64,000 nucleotides of DNA from Caballeronia arvi (GTDB taxonomy: Bacteria > Pseudomonadota > Gammaproteobacteria > Burkholderiales > Burkholderiaceae): the NCBI RefSeq assembly GCF_001544695.2, contig NZ_FCOM02000015.1, positions 1-64,000 of the forward strand. The letters run 5' to 3'. The stretch's first letter is position 1. Every line of letters begins with the position of its first letter. The position numbers and the translations under genes are program-made. The notes under the pieces were generated by a model. It worked only from the letters and a program-made list of their open reading frames with translations. It had not been told where the DNA came from and searched no databases. Shown here in pieces: positions 26,037 to 35,500 of this stretch.

Positions 26037-28067
26037 TTATTTGGATAAGCGCTTAATGCGGCCGAAGACCGAGCGAATGGGTTGCGTGGCACGCCATGTC
26101 GTCGAGTTGATTACGGAATCGAGCTTGTCTCTCGAAGCTCGTTCCGCCGTTCGCGCCATGCCCACTTGCACTCCGAGTTCCTGAACTTGCACTTCGAGCT
26201 CTTGATTTCGATGCGCGAATTCGTCGATTTGTCTGGAAAGATCGTCGCGATGCTCACCGATTTGTGCCAGTTCGCGCGACATCTCCTCAATCTGACCAAC
26301 AGACTGGATCAAATCTCTCGATACTTGATCATTGCGCGCGGCGAGTTCGCTTGTAATGTGCGCCTGCAGGTCAAGTTCACTCGGCAGTCGCTCCTCCAGC
26401 CAGAGTGATGTGTGAATTGTCTCGACATCACGACCCAACGCGAAACTCATGAACCGGGCCTCCCGCCGCAGGTACTCCTCGATCATCGTCTGAGTGAGAT
26501 CCAGCCCAAGATGAGCGAAAGTTTCAATATAGAAATTGCGACGAAGGAGCCACCTCAGTTCGCGGGGTATCGCGCACGTCGAGGTACCGCGAATCATCAG
26601 CGTCAGTGCGCGAAACAACAGGTATCCAACTGGCAGAGGGGCGTGAGAAAACCATTCCCGATCGATTGCGTGAGGAACCCCGTCTGGTGTGGCAAGAATG
26701 TTCTGGGGTACGATGTCCAGCATGTCACCGGGAAACATGAAATCCGGTGTGAATACAGCAGGACGTTCGACGCGGTCTCCCGCAATCGTAAAGAGCGCTT
26801 CGACATAGCGATGGGCGATGTCGGCGACCTGCTTGACCGCCCAGCCCGGCGTAGTGACGAGACGGCCGAAGTCTTCGTCAAGTGCCACTCCATGAATGAG
26901 CGGTTCATGTATCGCATGATGACCGAACTCGTGATGCTCAGGTGCTGAGGTATACGAGAGCGAATCGCGCAACACTTGCACCGCGCCATCGTGCTTGACG
27001 AACCGCGTGACCTTGCAAAACGCGGGTTGACGCTCGACCGAGTAATGGTAGGCGAGCGCGCCCGGCTCGAACGGCGAAGGCAGCGCCTCGGTTCTAGACG
27101 CTACGAACAGGAATGAATTGGACAAGTCCGGCAGCAAACCATTGCGGCCTACCGTGCGCCAAACACGTTCCAACGCGAAGGTTAGCACCGCCGAATTGAC
27201 CTGAGCGTCGCGCGTGGCCGCCTGCGCCGCAAGCGCCTCGGGATTGAAGCCCTCATGAACCACGCGCGATGCCGGCAAAACCACAGACGACGGCAGCTTG
27301 TAGTCAGGAAACGGCAAAGCGAGTTCGATGGACTTGTAGCCCGCGGCAGTAAGCCGCTGTTCGAGTTCTAGCCGACCGAACGTTTCAACGCCGGGCTTCT
27401 GATATAAACCTTGCACGCCGAACATCCGAATGCCCAAGTGATCTTCGGGCGCCCCGCCGAGATACTTCAGACCCAACTGGTTCTCGATGGCAATTATCAG
27501 GATACCGTCGGGCTTGAGCATACTCTGCACGGCTTCCAACATCGACTGCACAGGGTCGTCCGAGGCGCCAAATAACGCAGCGTACTCAAGTACGCCGATG
27601 AGCGTGACCACGTCGAACTGGCGAGTTGGAACGAAACCGTCGAAACGGTCGTTGAGCACGATCACGTTAGACAGATCACGCGTGCGCAGCGCCGCGATAG
27701 ACGCCCGACGCTGACTGCCTTCGAGCGCCAACACGTTGCCGCCGCACTCGCCCAGGAAGCGCGAAATGGCGCCGCAGCCTGCGCCAATCTCCAAGATGTC
27801 GCCCGTCAGGCGCTGAGCCAGCGGCCTCAACAGATTCGCACGTGCCGCGTTCAGATGATACCGACGCGGCCAGTCCGTGCAATGCGTCGCCAGTTCCGGT
27901 GACAACACCGAAAGATCATTCGCCTCCCGCAATATCTCGGCGAGCGCTTCTTCTACTTCGTCGCCATCGCTATATGCAAAGGTTTCAGCGGCGTCACGGC
28001 GCCAGATGTGCAGTGCGTTGTCAAAAATGTATCCGCTTGACGCCAGTTCAGGTTCAAAGCTCAGCAT
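26037..28067 (-). CDS. WbdD-like methyltransferase with kinase-like segment and C-terminal coiled coil
   Basis: 676 residues. A class I methyltransferase domain occupies about 65-220 (LEIGAGCGAISRFL, then VVTLIGVLEYA). Around 450-472 the sequence LDIVPQNILATPDG followed by AIDREW resembles a protein-kinase catalytic loop and metal-binding motif (DxxPxNIL and IDxEW). A long heptad-rich, charged stretch at about 563-647 (SVGQIEEMSRELAQIGEHRD) should form a coiled coil. The combination methyltransferase, kinase-like, coiled coil is that of WbdD, which caps O-antigen with methyl or methyl-phosphate and sets chain length in E. coli O9a. The start overlaps the stop of wzt by seven bases, which supports a role in terminating the exported glycan. 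Assignment is by architecture, not by close similarity. Confidence 0.72.
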   Translation of the reverse strand: MLSFEPELASSGYIFDNALHIWRRDAAETFAYSDGDEVEEALAEILREANDLSVLSPELATHCTDWPRRYHLNAARANLLRPLAQRLTGDILEIGAGCGAISRFLGECGGNVLALEGSQRRASIAALRTRDLSNVIVLNDRFDGFVPTRQFDVVTLIGVLEYAALFGASDDPVQSMLEAVQSMLKPDGILIIAIENQLGLKYLGGAPEDHLGIRMFGVQGLYQKPGVETFGRLELEQRLTAAGYKSIELALPFPDYKLPSSVVLPASRVVHEGFNPEALAAQAATRDAQVNSAVLTFALERVWRTVGRNGLLPDLSNSFLFVASRTEALPSPFEPGALAYHYSVERQPAFCKVTRFVKHDGAVQVLRDSLSYTSAPEHHEFGHHAIHEPLIHGVALDEDFGRLVTTPGWAVKQVADIAHRYVEALFTIAGDRVERPAVFTPDFMFPGDMLDIVPQNILATPDGVPHAIDREWFSHAPLPVGYLLFRALTLMIRGTSTCAIPRELRWLLRRNFYIETFAHLGLDLTQTMIEEYLRREARFMSFALGRDVETIHTSLWLEERLPSELDLQAHITSELAARNDQVSRDLIQSVGQIEEMSRELAQIGEHRDDLSRQIDEFAHRNQELEVQVQELGVQVGMARTAERASRDKLDSVINSTTWRATQPIRSVFGRIKRLSK

Positions 28068-29455
28068 GTTCCCGCTTTCATATTCATGTAGAGATTGGAC
28101 AAACCGAAAAATCGCGACTCAGCCGCGACCACCAGATGAATCGAGTCATACCTCCGATCATGGGGAATGATTTCTTCGCCATGTCTCGTCGCGATACCAA
28201 GCGAAACGAAATAGTCGCCCGGTCCAAGGTGGCAGTCGAAAAGCACGCGCGCCGCCCAGCGCGAGCCGGCCTCGCATACCGTTTCCAGTCCTTCGCACTG
28301 CAGCAGTTCGGAGTTGCTTCCGTAAACGGTGACGCCCTCCTTCGTTTTGATCGTGACGCCAACGATGGGGCGCATCATCGCAGTGTTGACCGTAAATCCG
28401 ATGTCGAGCGTCACGCGCGCACCGGTGGCAATCGCATTCGGACACGAAACGCCTTCGCTCTCGACGTGAAAATCGTTGATCGACGCAGATCCGTCTCCCC
28501 AACGATATTCGTAGGCGTTATAGCCCGCGCGCTCGACGAATGCATCGCGATCGAAGACCAGGTGGCTCGCTGTGGCAGGCGTGATCTCGATACCGCTGGC
28601 TGGCGTAACCGCCAATGCCTCAGCCTTATCGGACGAAATGATTTTGTCCGCCGTGCCAAGATTGGCGTCGGCCTCTTTCTTGTCCGCAGTCACGGTCTTA
28701 CGGTCGCGGCCAAACAGCAAATCGAGATATCGGTTGATCGTCTCCCGCGGCTGTCCTACATGCTTCACCTGTCCCGCATCGAGAAGAACGGCTCGTGAAC
28801 AGTGCATCACCACCTGCTCACTGCTGTGTGTCACCAGCAGGATGCTTGCACCGTTGTTCTTGAGTTGCTTGAGTCGCTCAAAGCATTTGGCCTGAAACTT
28901 GGCATCGCCCACGGCCAGCGCTTCGTCGACGATCAGTATGTTCGGATCAATCTGCGCTTGCACGGCAAATGCCAGGCGCACGATCATCCCGCTCGAATAG
29001 GTCTTGACCGGCTGATCGATGAAGCGGCCGATGTCCGCGAACGCCGCAATGCTGTCGAAGCGGTCGTCGATTTCGCGGTTGGTCAAACCAAGGAGCGAGC
29101 CGTTCAGATAAACGTTCTCGCGTCCAGTGAATTCCGTGTTGAAGCCAGAGCCGAGTTCCAGCAAGGCCGCCACTCGCCCGTTGGTCACGACCGAGCCGCC
29201 GCTCGGCGTCAAAGTCCCCGCGATGATCTGCAACAGCGTCGACTTACCAGAACCGTTGCGGCCGACGATTCCGACGGTCTCGCCCGGCGCCACGGTGAAA
29301 TTGATATCGTTGAGCGCCCAGAACTCTCGGTAAAGCTTCTTGCGCCCGCGATTGAACATCTGCAACAGGCGGTCGCGCGGCTTGTCGTAGATGTTGTAAA
29401 CCTTGCTTACATGCGACACGCTGATCGCTGCTTCCATTTCCGAAATTTCCATCAT
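28061..29455 (-). CDS. wzt: O-antigen ABC transporter ATP-binding protein with carbohydrate-binding C-terminus
   Basis: 464 residues. The ATPase half shows Walker A GRNGSGKS (65-72), signature YSSGM (153-157), Walker B ILIVDE (173-178) and the H-loop histidine in LVTHS. After a linker of about 70 residues, the last 150 residues form a Wzt-C-like domain (SINDFHVESEGVSC; PIVGVTIKTKEGVTVYGSNS; GDYFVSLGIATR). Such domains recognise the modified non-reducing end of the finished O-antigen before export. It lies three bases after a GT2 gene and overlaps the WbdD-like gene. Its permease partner, wzm, is about 6.6 kb away at the other end of the glycosyltransferase block. Confidence 0.93.
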   Translation of the reverse strand: MMEISEMEAAISVSHVSKVYNIYDKPRDRLLQMFNRGRKKLYREFWALNDINFTVAPGETVGIVGRNGSGKSTLLQIIAGTLTPSGGSVVTNGRVAALLELGSGFNTEFTGRENVYLNGSLLGLTNREIDDRFDSIAAFADIGRFIDQPVKTYSSGMIVRLAFAVQAQIDPNILIVDEALAVGDAKFQAKCFERLKQLKNNGASILLVTHSSEQVVMHCSRAVLLDAGQVKHVGQPRETINRYLDLLFGRDRKTVTADKKEADANLGTADKIISSDKAEALAVTPASGIEITPATASHLVFDRDAFVERAGYNAYEYRWGDGSASINDFHVESEGVSCPNAIATGARVTLDIGFTVNTAMMRPIVGVTIKTKEGVTVYGSNSELLQCEGLETVCEAGSRWAARVLFDCHLGPGDYFVSLGIATRHGEEIIPHDRRYDSIHLVVAAESRFFGLSNLYMNMKAGTC

Positions 29456-29458
29456 GTT

Positions 29459-30484
29459 TCACTGTTGTCTGCCGCGCGCGGCAGTTCGGCGTCGCATCCA
29501 CGGCGACAAGGTCATGCTCATCACGCGCAGTACCTTGAAAGGTCGAATCACGCGCGTTCGCTGAATCTGCGCTCGTTTCTTCCACATGGCAGGTAATCCG
29601 CGCAGCGCGTCGCGCTTGGCACGCAGAACGGTGCGCGCCTGCCCATGCAGTGCAAACGTAGCGCAAGCCGCAATGCTCATCACCAGGTGCCAGGGTAGAA
29701 AGACCCAGAACCACACGCCCGGCATGTTTTTGACATACGCCCACGCGAGATTGCGATGCCCGTGATATACGGCGAATTCACTATGCTGCCCGCCAGTCGT
29801 GCCGGAGCCGACATGTAGCGCCGTCGCCTCCGGAACATAGAGGCAACGATAGCCGGCAAGCCGGAGGCGAAAAGCAAGATCGACGTCTTCGACATAGCAG
29901 AAGAAATCTTCGTCGAAGCCCTCAACAGCGTCGAACGCCCGCCTTTCGTACATTGCCGTCGCCGCGCATGGCCCGAAGACTTCGCAGCGTTCCCCTACAT
30001 CGCGATCGGGCTGACGATAACCTCGCCGCCAGACCAGACCACTCGCGTGATACACGTCTCCGGCGCCGTCAAGCAGCGTCGGATCGGCCGCGATCAGCGT
30101 CTTTCCTGCAAAAAAAGCGTAACCCGGCTCATCGTTCGCCGCCTGCAACATGCGCTCGATCCAGTCCTGCGCAAGAAATGCATCGGGGTTGACTAGTGCA
30201 ATCCAGTCACAGTCGCCGAGCAGATGAACGGCGAGATTGTTGCCTCGGGCAAATCCGCTGTTGTAGTCAAGCCGTTCGTAATGGGTGTTCTCGGGTGCAA
30301 CGGGTGACGCACGAAACGCTTTGCTCGCGTTGTCCAGCACAACTACCCGGTGAGGCTTCACCGTCTGGCGCGCCAGCGCTTCAAGCGCCCCGTCGAGCAT
30401 ATCCTGGGCGTTCCAGTTGACAATCGCCACACCGACCTTGGCATCCCGTGAAGCGGCGCCTCGTGTCGCGCCGGTTGTCGTCAT
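29459..30484 (-). CDS. GT2 glycosyltransferase (rhamnosyltransferase-like)
   Basis: 341 residues. GT-A motifs: VGVAIVNWNAQDMLDGALEA, WIALVNPDAFLAQDW, FGPCAATAMYERRAFDAVEG and DEDFFCYVEDVDLAFRLRLA. The set resembles dTDP-rhamnosyltransferases of O-antigen clusters, and rmlBACD in the same operon supplies that donor. The start overlaps the stop of the upstream GT2 gene by four bases (ATGA). A hydrophobic segment near 255-280 may tether it to the membrane. Linkage and acceptor unknown. Confidence 0.85.
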   Translation of the reverse strand: MTTTGATRGAASRDAKVGVAIVNWNAQDMLDGALEALARQTVKPHRVVVLDNASKAFRASPVAPENTHYERLDYNSGFARGNNLAVHLLGDCDWIALVNPDAFLAQDWIERMLQAANDEPGYAFFAGKTLIAADPTLLDGAGDVYHASGLVWRRGYRQPDRDVGERCEVFGPCAATAMYERRAFDAVEGFDEDFFCYVEDVDLAFRLRLAGYRCLYVPEATALHVGSGTTGGQHSEFAVYHGHRNLAWAYVKNMPGVWFWVFLPWHLVMSIAACATFALHGQARTVLRAKRDALRGLPAMWKKRAQIQRTRVIRPFKVLRVMSMTLSPWMRRRTAARGRQQ

Positions 30485-31542
30485 GCTCGGCCCTGAGCGA
30501 GGCGCCGGGCGACCCGATACGCAAAACCTCTCATCCCCGACGGCACCTCGACGGGCAAGGCGAGCGCCGCTGCGGCGGCGGAACCGGTTGTGTCGCCAAT
30601 GTCGATGTACTCGATGAATGCGTCCCGCAACGCTTTATCGTCCAGCAAACGAGTCTCCGCCTCCGGATCGCCAAGCTTACGGCGGGAGTCGACGAACTGT
30701 CGGATCATCCAGACAATCCGGTCGTTACCCTGCACGTTGATCGATTCCGCAAGCGCCTGCACGTCGGCGATGAGGGCATCGCGATCGTCGCTCGAGTACA
30801 GCAAGTCTCCCTCAAAACGCATCATGCCGACTGCCAGCACCCAGCAAATCTCGAACAGCATCCAGGCACGGTTCGATGAAATAGTGTTCGACGAATGGAT
30901 GCGGTATTGCATGAGCGGTTGTGCGATCAGTTCGCAGCGGAACTCCTTCGCTGCGCGCAATAAGAAATCCCAGTCATGCGCGAACCGAAGATTGCGCATG
31001 CCGCCAACCCTCTCGTACAGAGCACGCGAGAAAACTACGTTGCTCGTCGTCGAGACGAAATTCGTCATCAGCAAATTCTTCGCAAAGCTGTCGGTGGCGG
31101 CAAAGGTGCGCCCCGGGTTCGCGATCGGCCATGGCAGCATGTTGTGCCAGCCCTCTTTCACGCCCAGCGGCTTGCCATCGGCGTCGATCACCTCGATCCA
31201 ACTCGTCACGAGATCGGCATCGCCTCCGGCCAGCGTCTTCAGTGAGACTTCCAGGCGACGCGGGTGGAACAGGTCGTCGGAGTTCAACACCGCGAGGTAT
31301 TGACCTTTGGCCATCTCGAGCCCGCGATTGATGGCGTTGTGCGCCCCGGCGTTGGCTTGCTCGACGAGCTGCATGCGCGGATCCGTGACGCTTCGCAAAT
31401 AGATCAGCGAATCGTCCTTCGAGCCGTCGTCAATGACGATGAGTTCCACATCCTTGTGCGTCTGCTCGAGTACGCTCTCCACCGCCCCGCGGATGTATCT
31501 CGAATGGTTGTAGCTGGGTATGACGACAGACACTAGACTCAT
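30481..31542 (-). CDS. GT2 glycosyltransferase
   Basis: 353 residues with a WcaA-like GT-A domain: VSVVIPSYNHSRYIRGAVES, VIDDGSKDDSL, YLAVLNSDDLFHP (metal-binding Asp pair) and FAHDWDFLLRAAKEF. The last 130 residues are helical and unrelated to known domains that I can name. It lies one base after the epimerase stop and is coupled to the next GT2 gene. Probably adds one sugar of the O-antigen repeat; donor unknown. Confidence 0.85.
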   Translation of the reverse strand: MSLVSVVIPSYNHSRYIRGAVESVLEQTHKDVELIVIDDGSKDDSLIYLRSVTDPRMQLVEQANAGAHNAINRGLEMAKGQYLAVLNSDDLFHPRRLEVSLKTLAGGDADLVTSWIEVIDADGKPLGVKEGWHNMLPWPIANPGRTFAATDSFAKNLLMTNFVSTTSNVVFSRALYERVGGMRNLRFAHDWDFLLRAAKEFRCELIAQPLMQYRIHSSNTISSNRAWMLFEICWVLAVGMMRFEGDLLYSSDDRDALIADVQALAESINVQGNDRIVWMIRQFVDSRRKLGDPEAETRLLDDKALRDAFIEYIDIGDTTGSAAAAALALPVEVPSGMRGFAYRVARRLAQGRA

Positions 31543-31543
31543 A

Positions 31544-32503
31544 TCAGTTTGCTTGCTCCTGCTTGCTTAGCCAGTCCAGCACCTCTTGGATGCCGTCCTG
31601 CAATCGAATGGTTGGGCGCCAGCCGGTGTGCGCGGTGAGCCGAGCCGAATCGAGCACGTTGTATTCGACGTCCGCACGGCGGGGCGGCGTATAGCTCACG
31701 TCGAGCTCGAAGCCCGCGGCTTTGAGCGCGGGCGCAATGTGATCGTCAAGCAGTTCACGCACCGACACTCCGACGCTCGTGCCGATGTTGTATACCTCGC
31801 CAGGTTTGCCGTACTCCGTCAGGCGCGCGACCGCATCCGCTATATCGCGTACATGGACGTAGTCGCGAACCGCGTGGCCATTACCGAAGATCGTCACCTT
31901 GCGACCAGTCAATCCCGACGCGAGCGCAGTCGGCACCAAGCCTTGGCCGCGGAACGGAATCTGTCCTGGCCCGTAGGCGTTTCCGGGGCGCACGATGATC
32001 GCGGGCAACTCGCGTTGACTGAAATACAGCGATGCGACGTGTTCGATACAGAGCTTCGACGTTCCGTAAAGCGACACCGGTCGCATGGGCACCGATTCGG
32101 TGATCGGAGTGCCGGCCGGTTGATTCCCGTATACGGTCCCGCCCGACGAGATGAAGATGAATTTCTTCACGCCCGCATCGATGCACGCTTCCATGAGACG
32201 CGTGGCCGGTAGGATATTGCGCTCATATTCCTCCGGCATGTCGCATTCGACGTTCATGCGCATCGCGTCGTGCGCGAGATGGACTGCAACATCCACGTCA
32301 CGCAGCGCATCGCGCAAAAAAGTGACGCTTGCGTAGTCGCCGACCATCACCTCTGCATCCGGCGCAAGCCCGTCAGCCGGTTCGGCGCTCACCGTCGGCC
32401 GGTGAACGTCGACTACACGTACGCGCGAGTGGTTACGCAGGCACGCGTGTGCGATATGCCGTCCGATGAAGCCACCGCCGCCGATCAACAAAACCCTCGA
32501 CAT
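31544..32503 (-). CDS. NAD-dependent sugar epimerase/dehydratase
   Basis: 319 residues from MSRVLLIGGG; GGAGG nine bases upstream, embedded in the end of the preceding gene, decides this start over 32575. Extended-SDR motifs: LIGGGGFIGRH (6-16), SSGGTVYG (119-126) and YGTSK (146-150). The RPGNAYGPGQ and GNGHAVRDYVHVRDIADAV blocks are those of UDP-glucose/GlcNAc 4-epimerases and related enzymes. It supplies a nucleotide sugar to the O-antigen glycosyltransferases around it. The exact substrate cannot be fixed from sequence. Confidence 0.85.
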   Translation of the reverse strand: MSRVLLIGGGGFIGRHIAHACLRNHSRVRVVDVHRPTVSAEPADGLAPDAEVMVGDYASVTFLRDALRDVDVAVHLAHDAMRMNVECDMPEEYERNILPATRLMEACIDAGVKKFIFISSGGTVYGNQPAGTPITESVPMRPVSLYGTSKLCIEHVASLYFSQRELPAIIVRPGNAYGPGQIPFRGQGLVPTALASGLTGRKVTIFGNGHAVRDYVHVRDIADAVARLTEYGKPGEVYNIGTSVGVSVRELLDDHIAPALKAAGFELDVSYTPPRRADVEYNVLDSARLTAHTGWRPTIRLQDGIQEVLDWLSKQEQAN

Positions 32504-32507
32504 CCGT

Positions 32508-35500
32508 TCAACCTCCATTCGAATCGTGATAGCCGGCCATGGCCTTGTTGAAGCAATCCACGTATTGGTGCGCAATCCGGCGACTGGAGAAATGGTTCAG
32601 CACAGCCGCTTCATGCCCGGCGAGCGACTGGCGGAACCCGGCGTGGCCAGCGAGCCACTGCTCGAATACTTCGACCGTCTCTTCGGGCGAAGCATCGACC
32701 GGATACACGACTCCGCCATTGAACTCGTCGAGCACGGCGCCGATATCGCCGACATCTGTGGACAGAATGGGCACGGCGAAGCTCAACGCTTCGATCATCG
32801 CGATCGGCAGGCCTTCGTACGCAGAGGTAAAAATCAAGCCATCGAGCACCGAATCCAGTTCAAGCGTGTTTGCGACATACGGGATCCGCATGACGTTCTC
32901 GAGCTTGTGCTCGCGAATATAGGCTTCGGCCGAAGGAGCCAGATCGCCATCACCAACCAGCACGAAGAACTCATCCTTGTTAGCACGGCGCGCGTTGGCG
33001 AGCCGCAAGAACTCGATCGGTCGCTTCTGCGCGGTCAGACGAGCAATGAAGCCGAATAGCCGCTTGTCCTCCGGCAGTCCGTAACGGCGCAGAATGTCGG
33101 CGCGCACATGCGGTCCCGCCTTCTCGCTGACGATGCGGTCGGTATTGATGGCTGAGTAAATGAGGTCGACCGTGGATGGCTTGCGCGTCATCTCGCCGAT
33201 GAACTTTGCATAGATCTTCCGATTGACCGCGATGAAACGATCGAAAGAACGGATGCCCGGCTCGTTGTACCGTGTAATCCAGCCCTGATCTACGTCGTAG
33301 ACCTGCTGATCGACGATCGGGACGCCGCCGAACAGCATGCGCAGGCGGGAAGCATTGTCCGCGAGCCAAGGAGATCCGTTACAGATCCACACCAGATCAG
33401 GGCGCAGCCAATGCTTGAGATGCGACAGGACTCGCAGATAGTCTGCATGAGTCGAGAATTCGGACATCTGCATGAGACGCGCGCCAGCCTCCTGGAACTG
33501 ACGTCCGAGCGTGCCCTGTTCAAGCCGCAGCCGCTCCATCGTCACCACCACGAAGTCGTACGTATCCCGCAACTGGCGCAGGATCTCGACCGTATTGCGT
33601 TCCACGCCTCCAACCGCGACGAAGACCGGAAACACGAAGATTACCGGCCGTGTCCTCGGTTGCGTCTGAAACTGCGGCACCAGAAAGCGGATTAATTCTG
33701 TGGGAGCAGGTTGAGTCGAGAAATAACCGACGGGATCAACAGTAATCGAGGTGCCGAACCATTCGCTCGCCGCACTCGGTGCGATCTGACCGAGCCCAGG
33801 GGGCTCCTCGACACGGATGATCTTGCCGTTAAACGATTGTTGACCGAGCGCTCCCTTGAGTACCGCTTGAGCAACGCGTCGCGAGAACATCATATGATCG
33901 CGCCGGTCGCCCGTGCGTATGTCAGCCGGTTCGCCGTAACCGTACGAGATCACCGCTATGTCAACGCTGTTTTCCACGACGGCAAGCCATGCGTCCATGA
34001 GCGCGTCTGCGTTTGGCAAGGCATCGCGCGAGGCGGGCCAATAGAATACTCCGCAAGGTGCATCGTCGATCGGACAGGTCAGGATTGCATCGCCGGAGTC
34101 GGCCCGCGCGCCCATTTCGCGCAGCGTGCTTTCGTCGATGCGCTCAAACACCCGCGCCGAATCCCCGAATGCTTCAGCGAAGCGCGAAATCAATCCCGCG
34201 TTGTCTCCGTTGCTTGCGTCCACGATGAGCGCGACCGACGAACTCAGCGCCACTTGGGTTGTGCCGGCTCGCTCGGCGGCCAACGCCGCGGACGGAATCG
34301 TACGGCGGCGCTGCAGCACGCCTTTCACCAGCACCGACAGTTGCCGGGGGTCATGGCGAAGGTAGTGCAAGCCGGTAGAGATACGCCGGCGCCAGAGCGC
34401 GCCGGAAGATGCGACAACTCCATGACTCGGACCGACCGCCAAAAGCGCCGCAAGTTCGCTCGCGGCAGCGGCCGCGAGCGGCTCACCCACAATTTCAGCG
34501 TGAATGGCCAGCGCCTCGACCGTCTTATCCAGCGCCGCACGTGGCATCTGCCTTAGGTCGAGCGTCGAGGCGTCCAGCACGCGCCAGTACACGTCCCATG
34601 ACGGACCGAAATGACGCGACATCGCGAGCGAGAGAAGCGCCTCGGTACCAGCAAGGCGCTGCAGCACGCCGTATTCGTACATCGCGCGGAACAGTGGTGA
34701 ATAGATCGTACTGAGGCAGTTGCCAAGCACGCCGCGCGCGGCGCGTCCCGTGCGTTCGAACATATGCTCGTACATTTCAGCGCGTTCGGTTAACTTCGCC
34801 AGGCGCGACTGCCACAGATGCTCGGTTTCGGCCGAAGGCAGTCCTTTTTTCAGCGCGCGCTCGGGCTCGTCAACGCCGACGATAGCGCCGACGCCGGGGT
34901 GAACGTTACGGAAAACGACCGCCATCTTCCCCGCCGAGATCTGTCTGCGGCAAAAGCCCGCGATGACGTAGGGATGAAAATGATCACCCTTGGCCTCACG
35001 AGTAAAGAGCAGGCGCAATCCCTGGAGTGACAGCCGGTACCCAAGTTCGACGTCTTCAAAACCGTACTGATCGAAGCGATGATCGAACAACGTTTCCTGC
35101 GCTGCCAGGATGTTCCGGTCGACACAAATATTGCAGGTGTAGAAGTGACGGAAATCGACGAACTGCCCGTCTGGAAGACGGTTGTAGCTGAACTGCTCGT
35201 TGCCAATCTCGGTAATGTGGTCCATCAGGTGATTGACCTTCAACTCCGGGTGCCAATCCACCACGCCGAGTGTCGCGACGAGCGGACCGTGCTTTTGCGC
35301 GTACCGCCAATGCACGTTGATGAGTTCGGGGTCCGGAAAGATGTCGTCGCCAATGATCAGCAGACGCTGGCCTCGAGCCTCGCGAATGGCTGCGTTGCGC
35401 GCCGCCGATGCGCCGCCGTGTTCATTGCGCAACACACGAATGGGTAGATCATTCACCGATTCGAGCAGCGCAACCGAGCCGTCCTGCGAACCGTCGTCCG

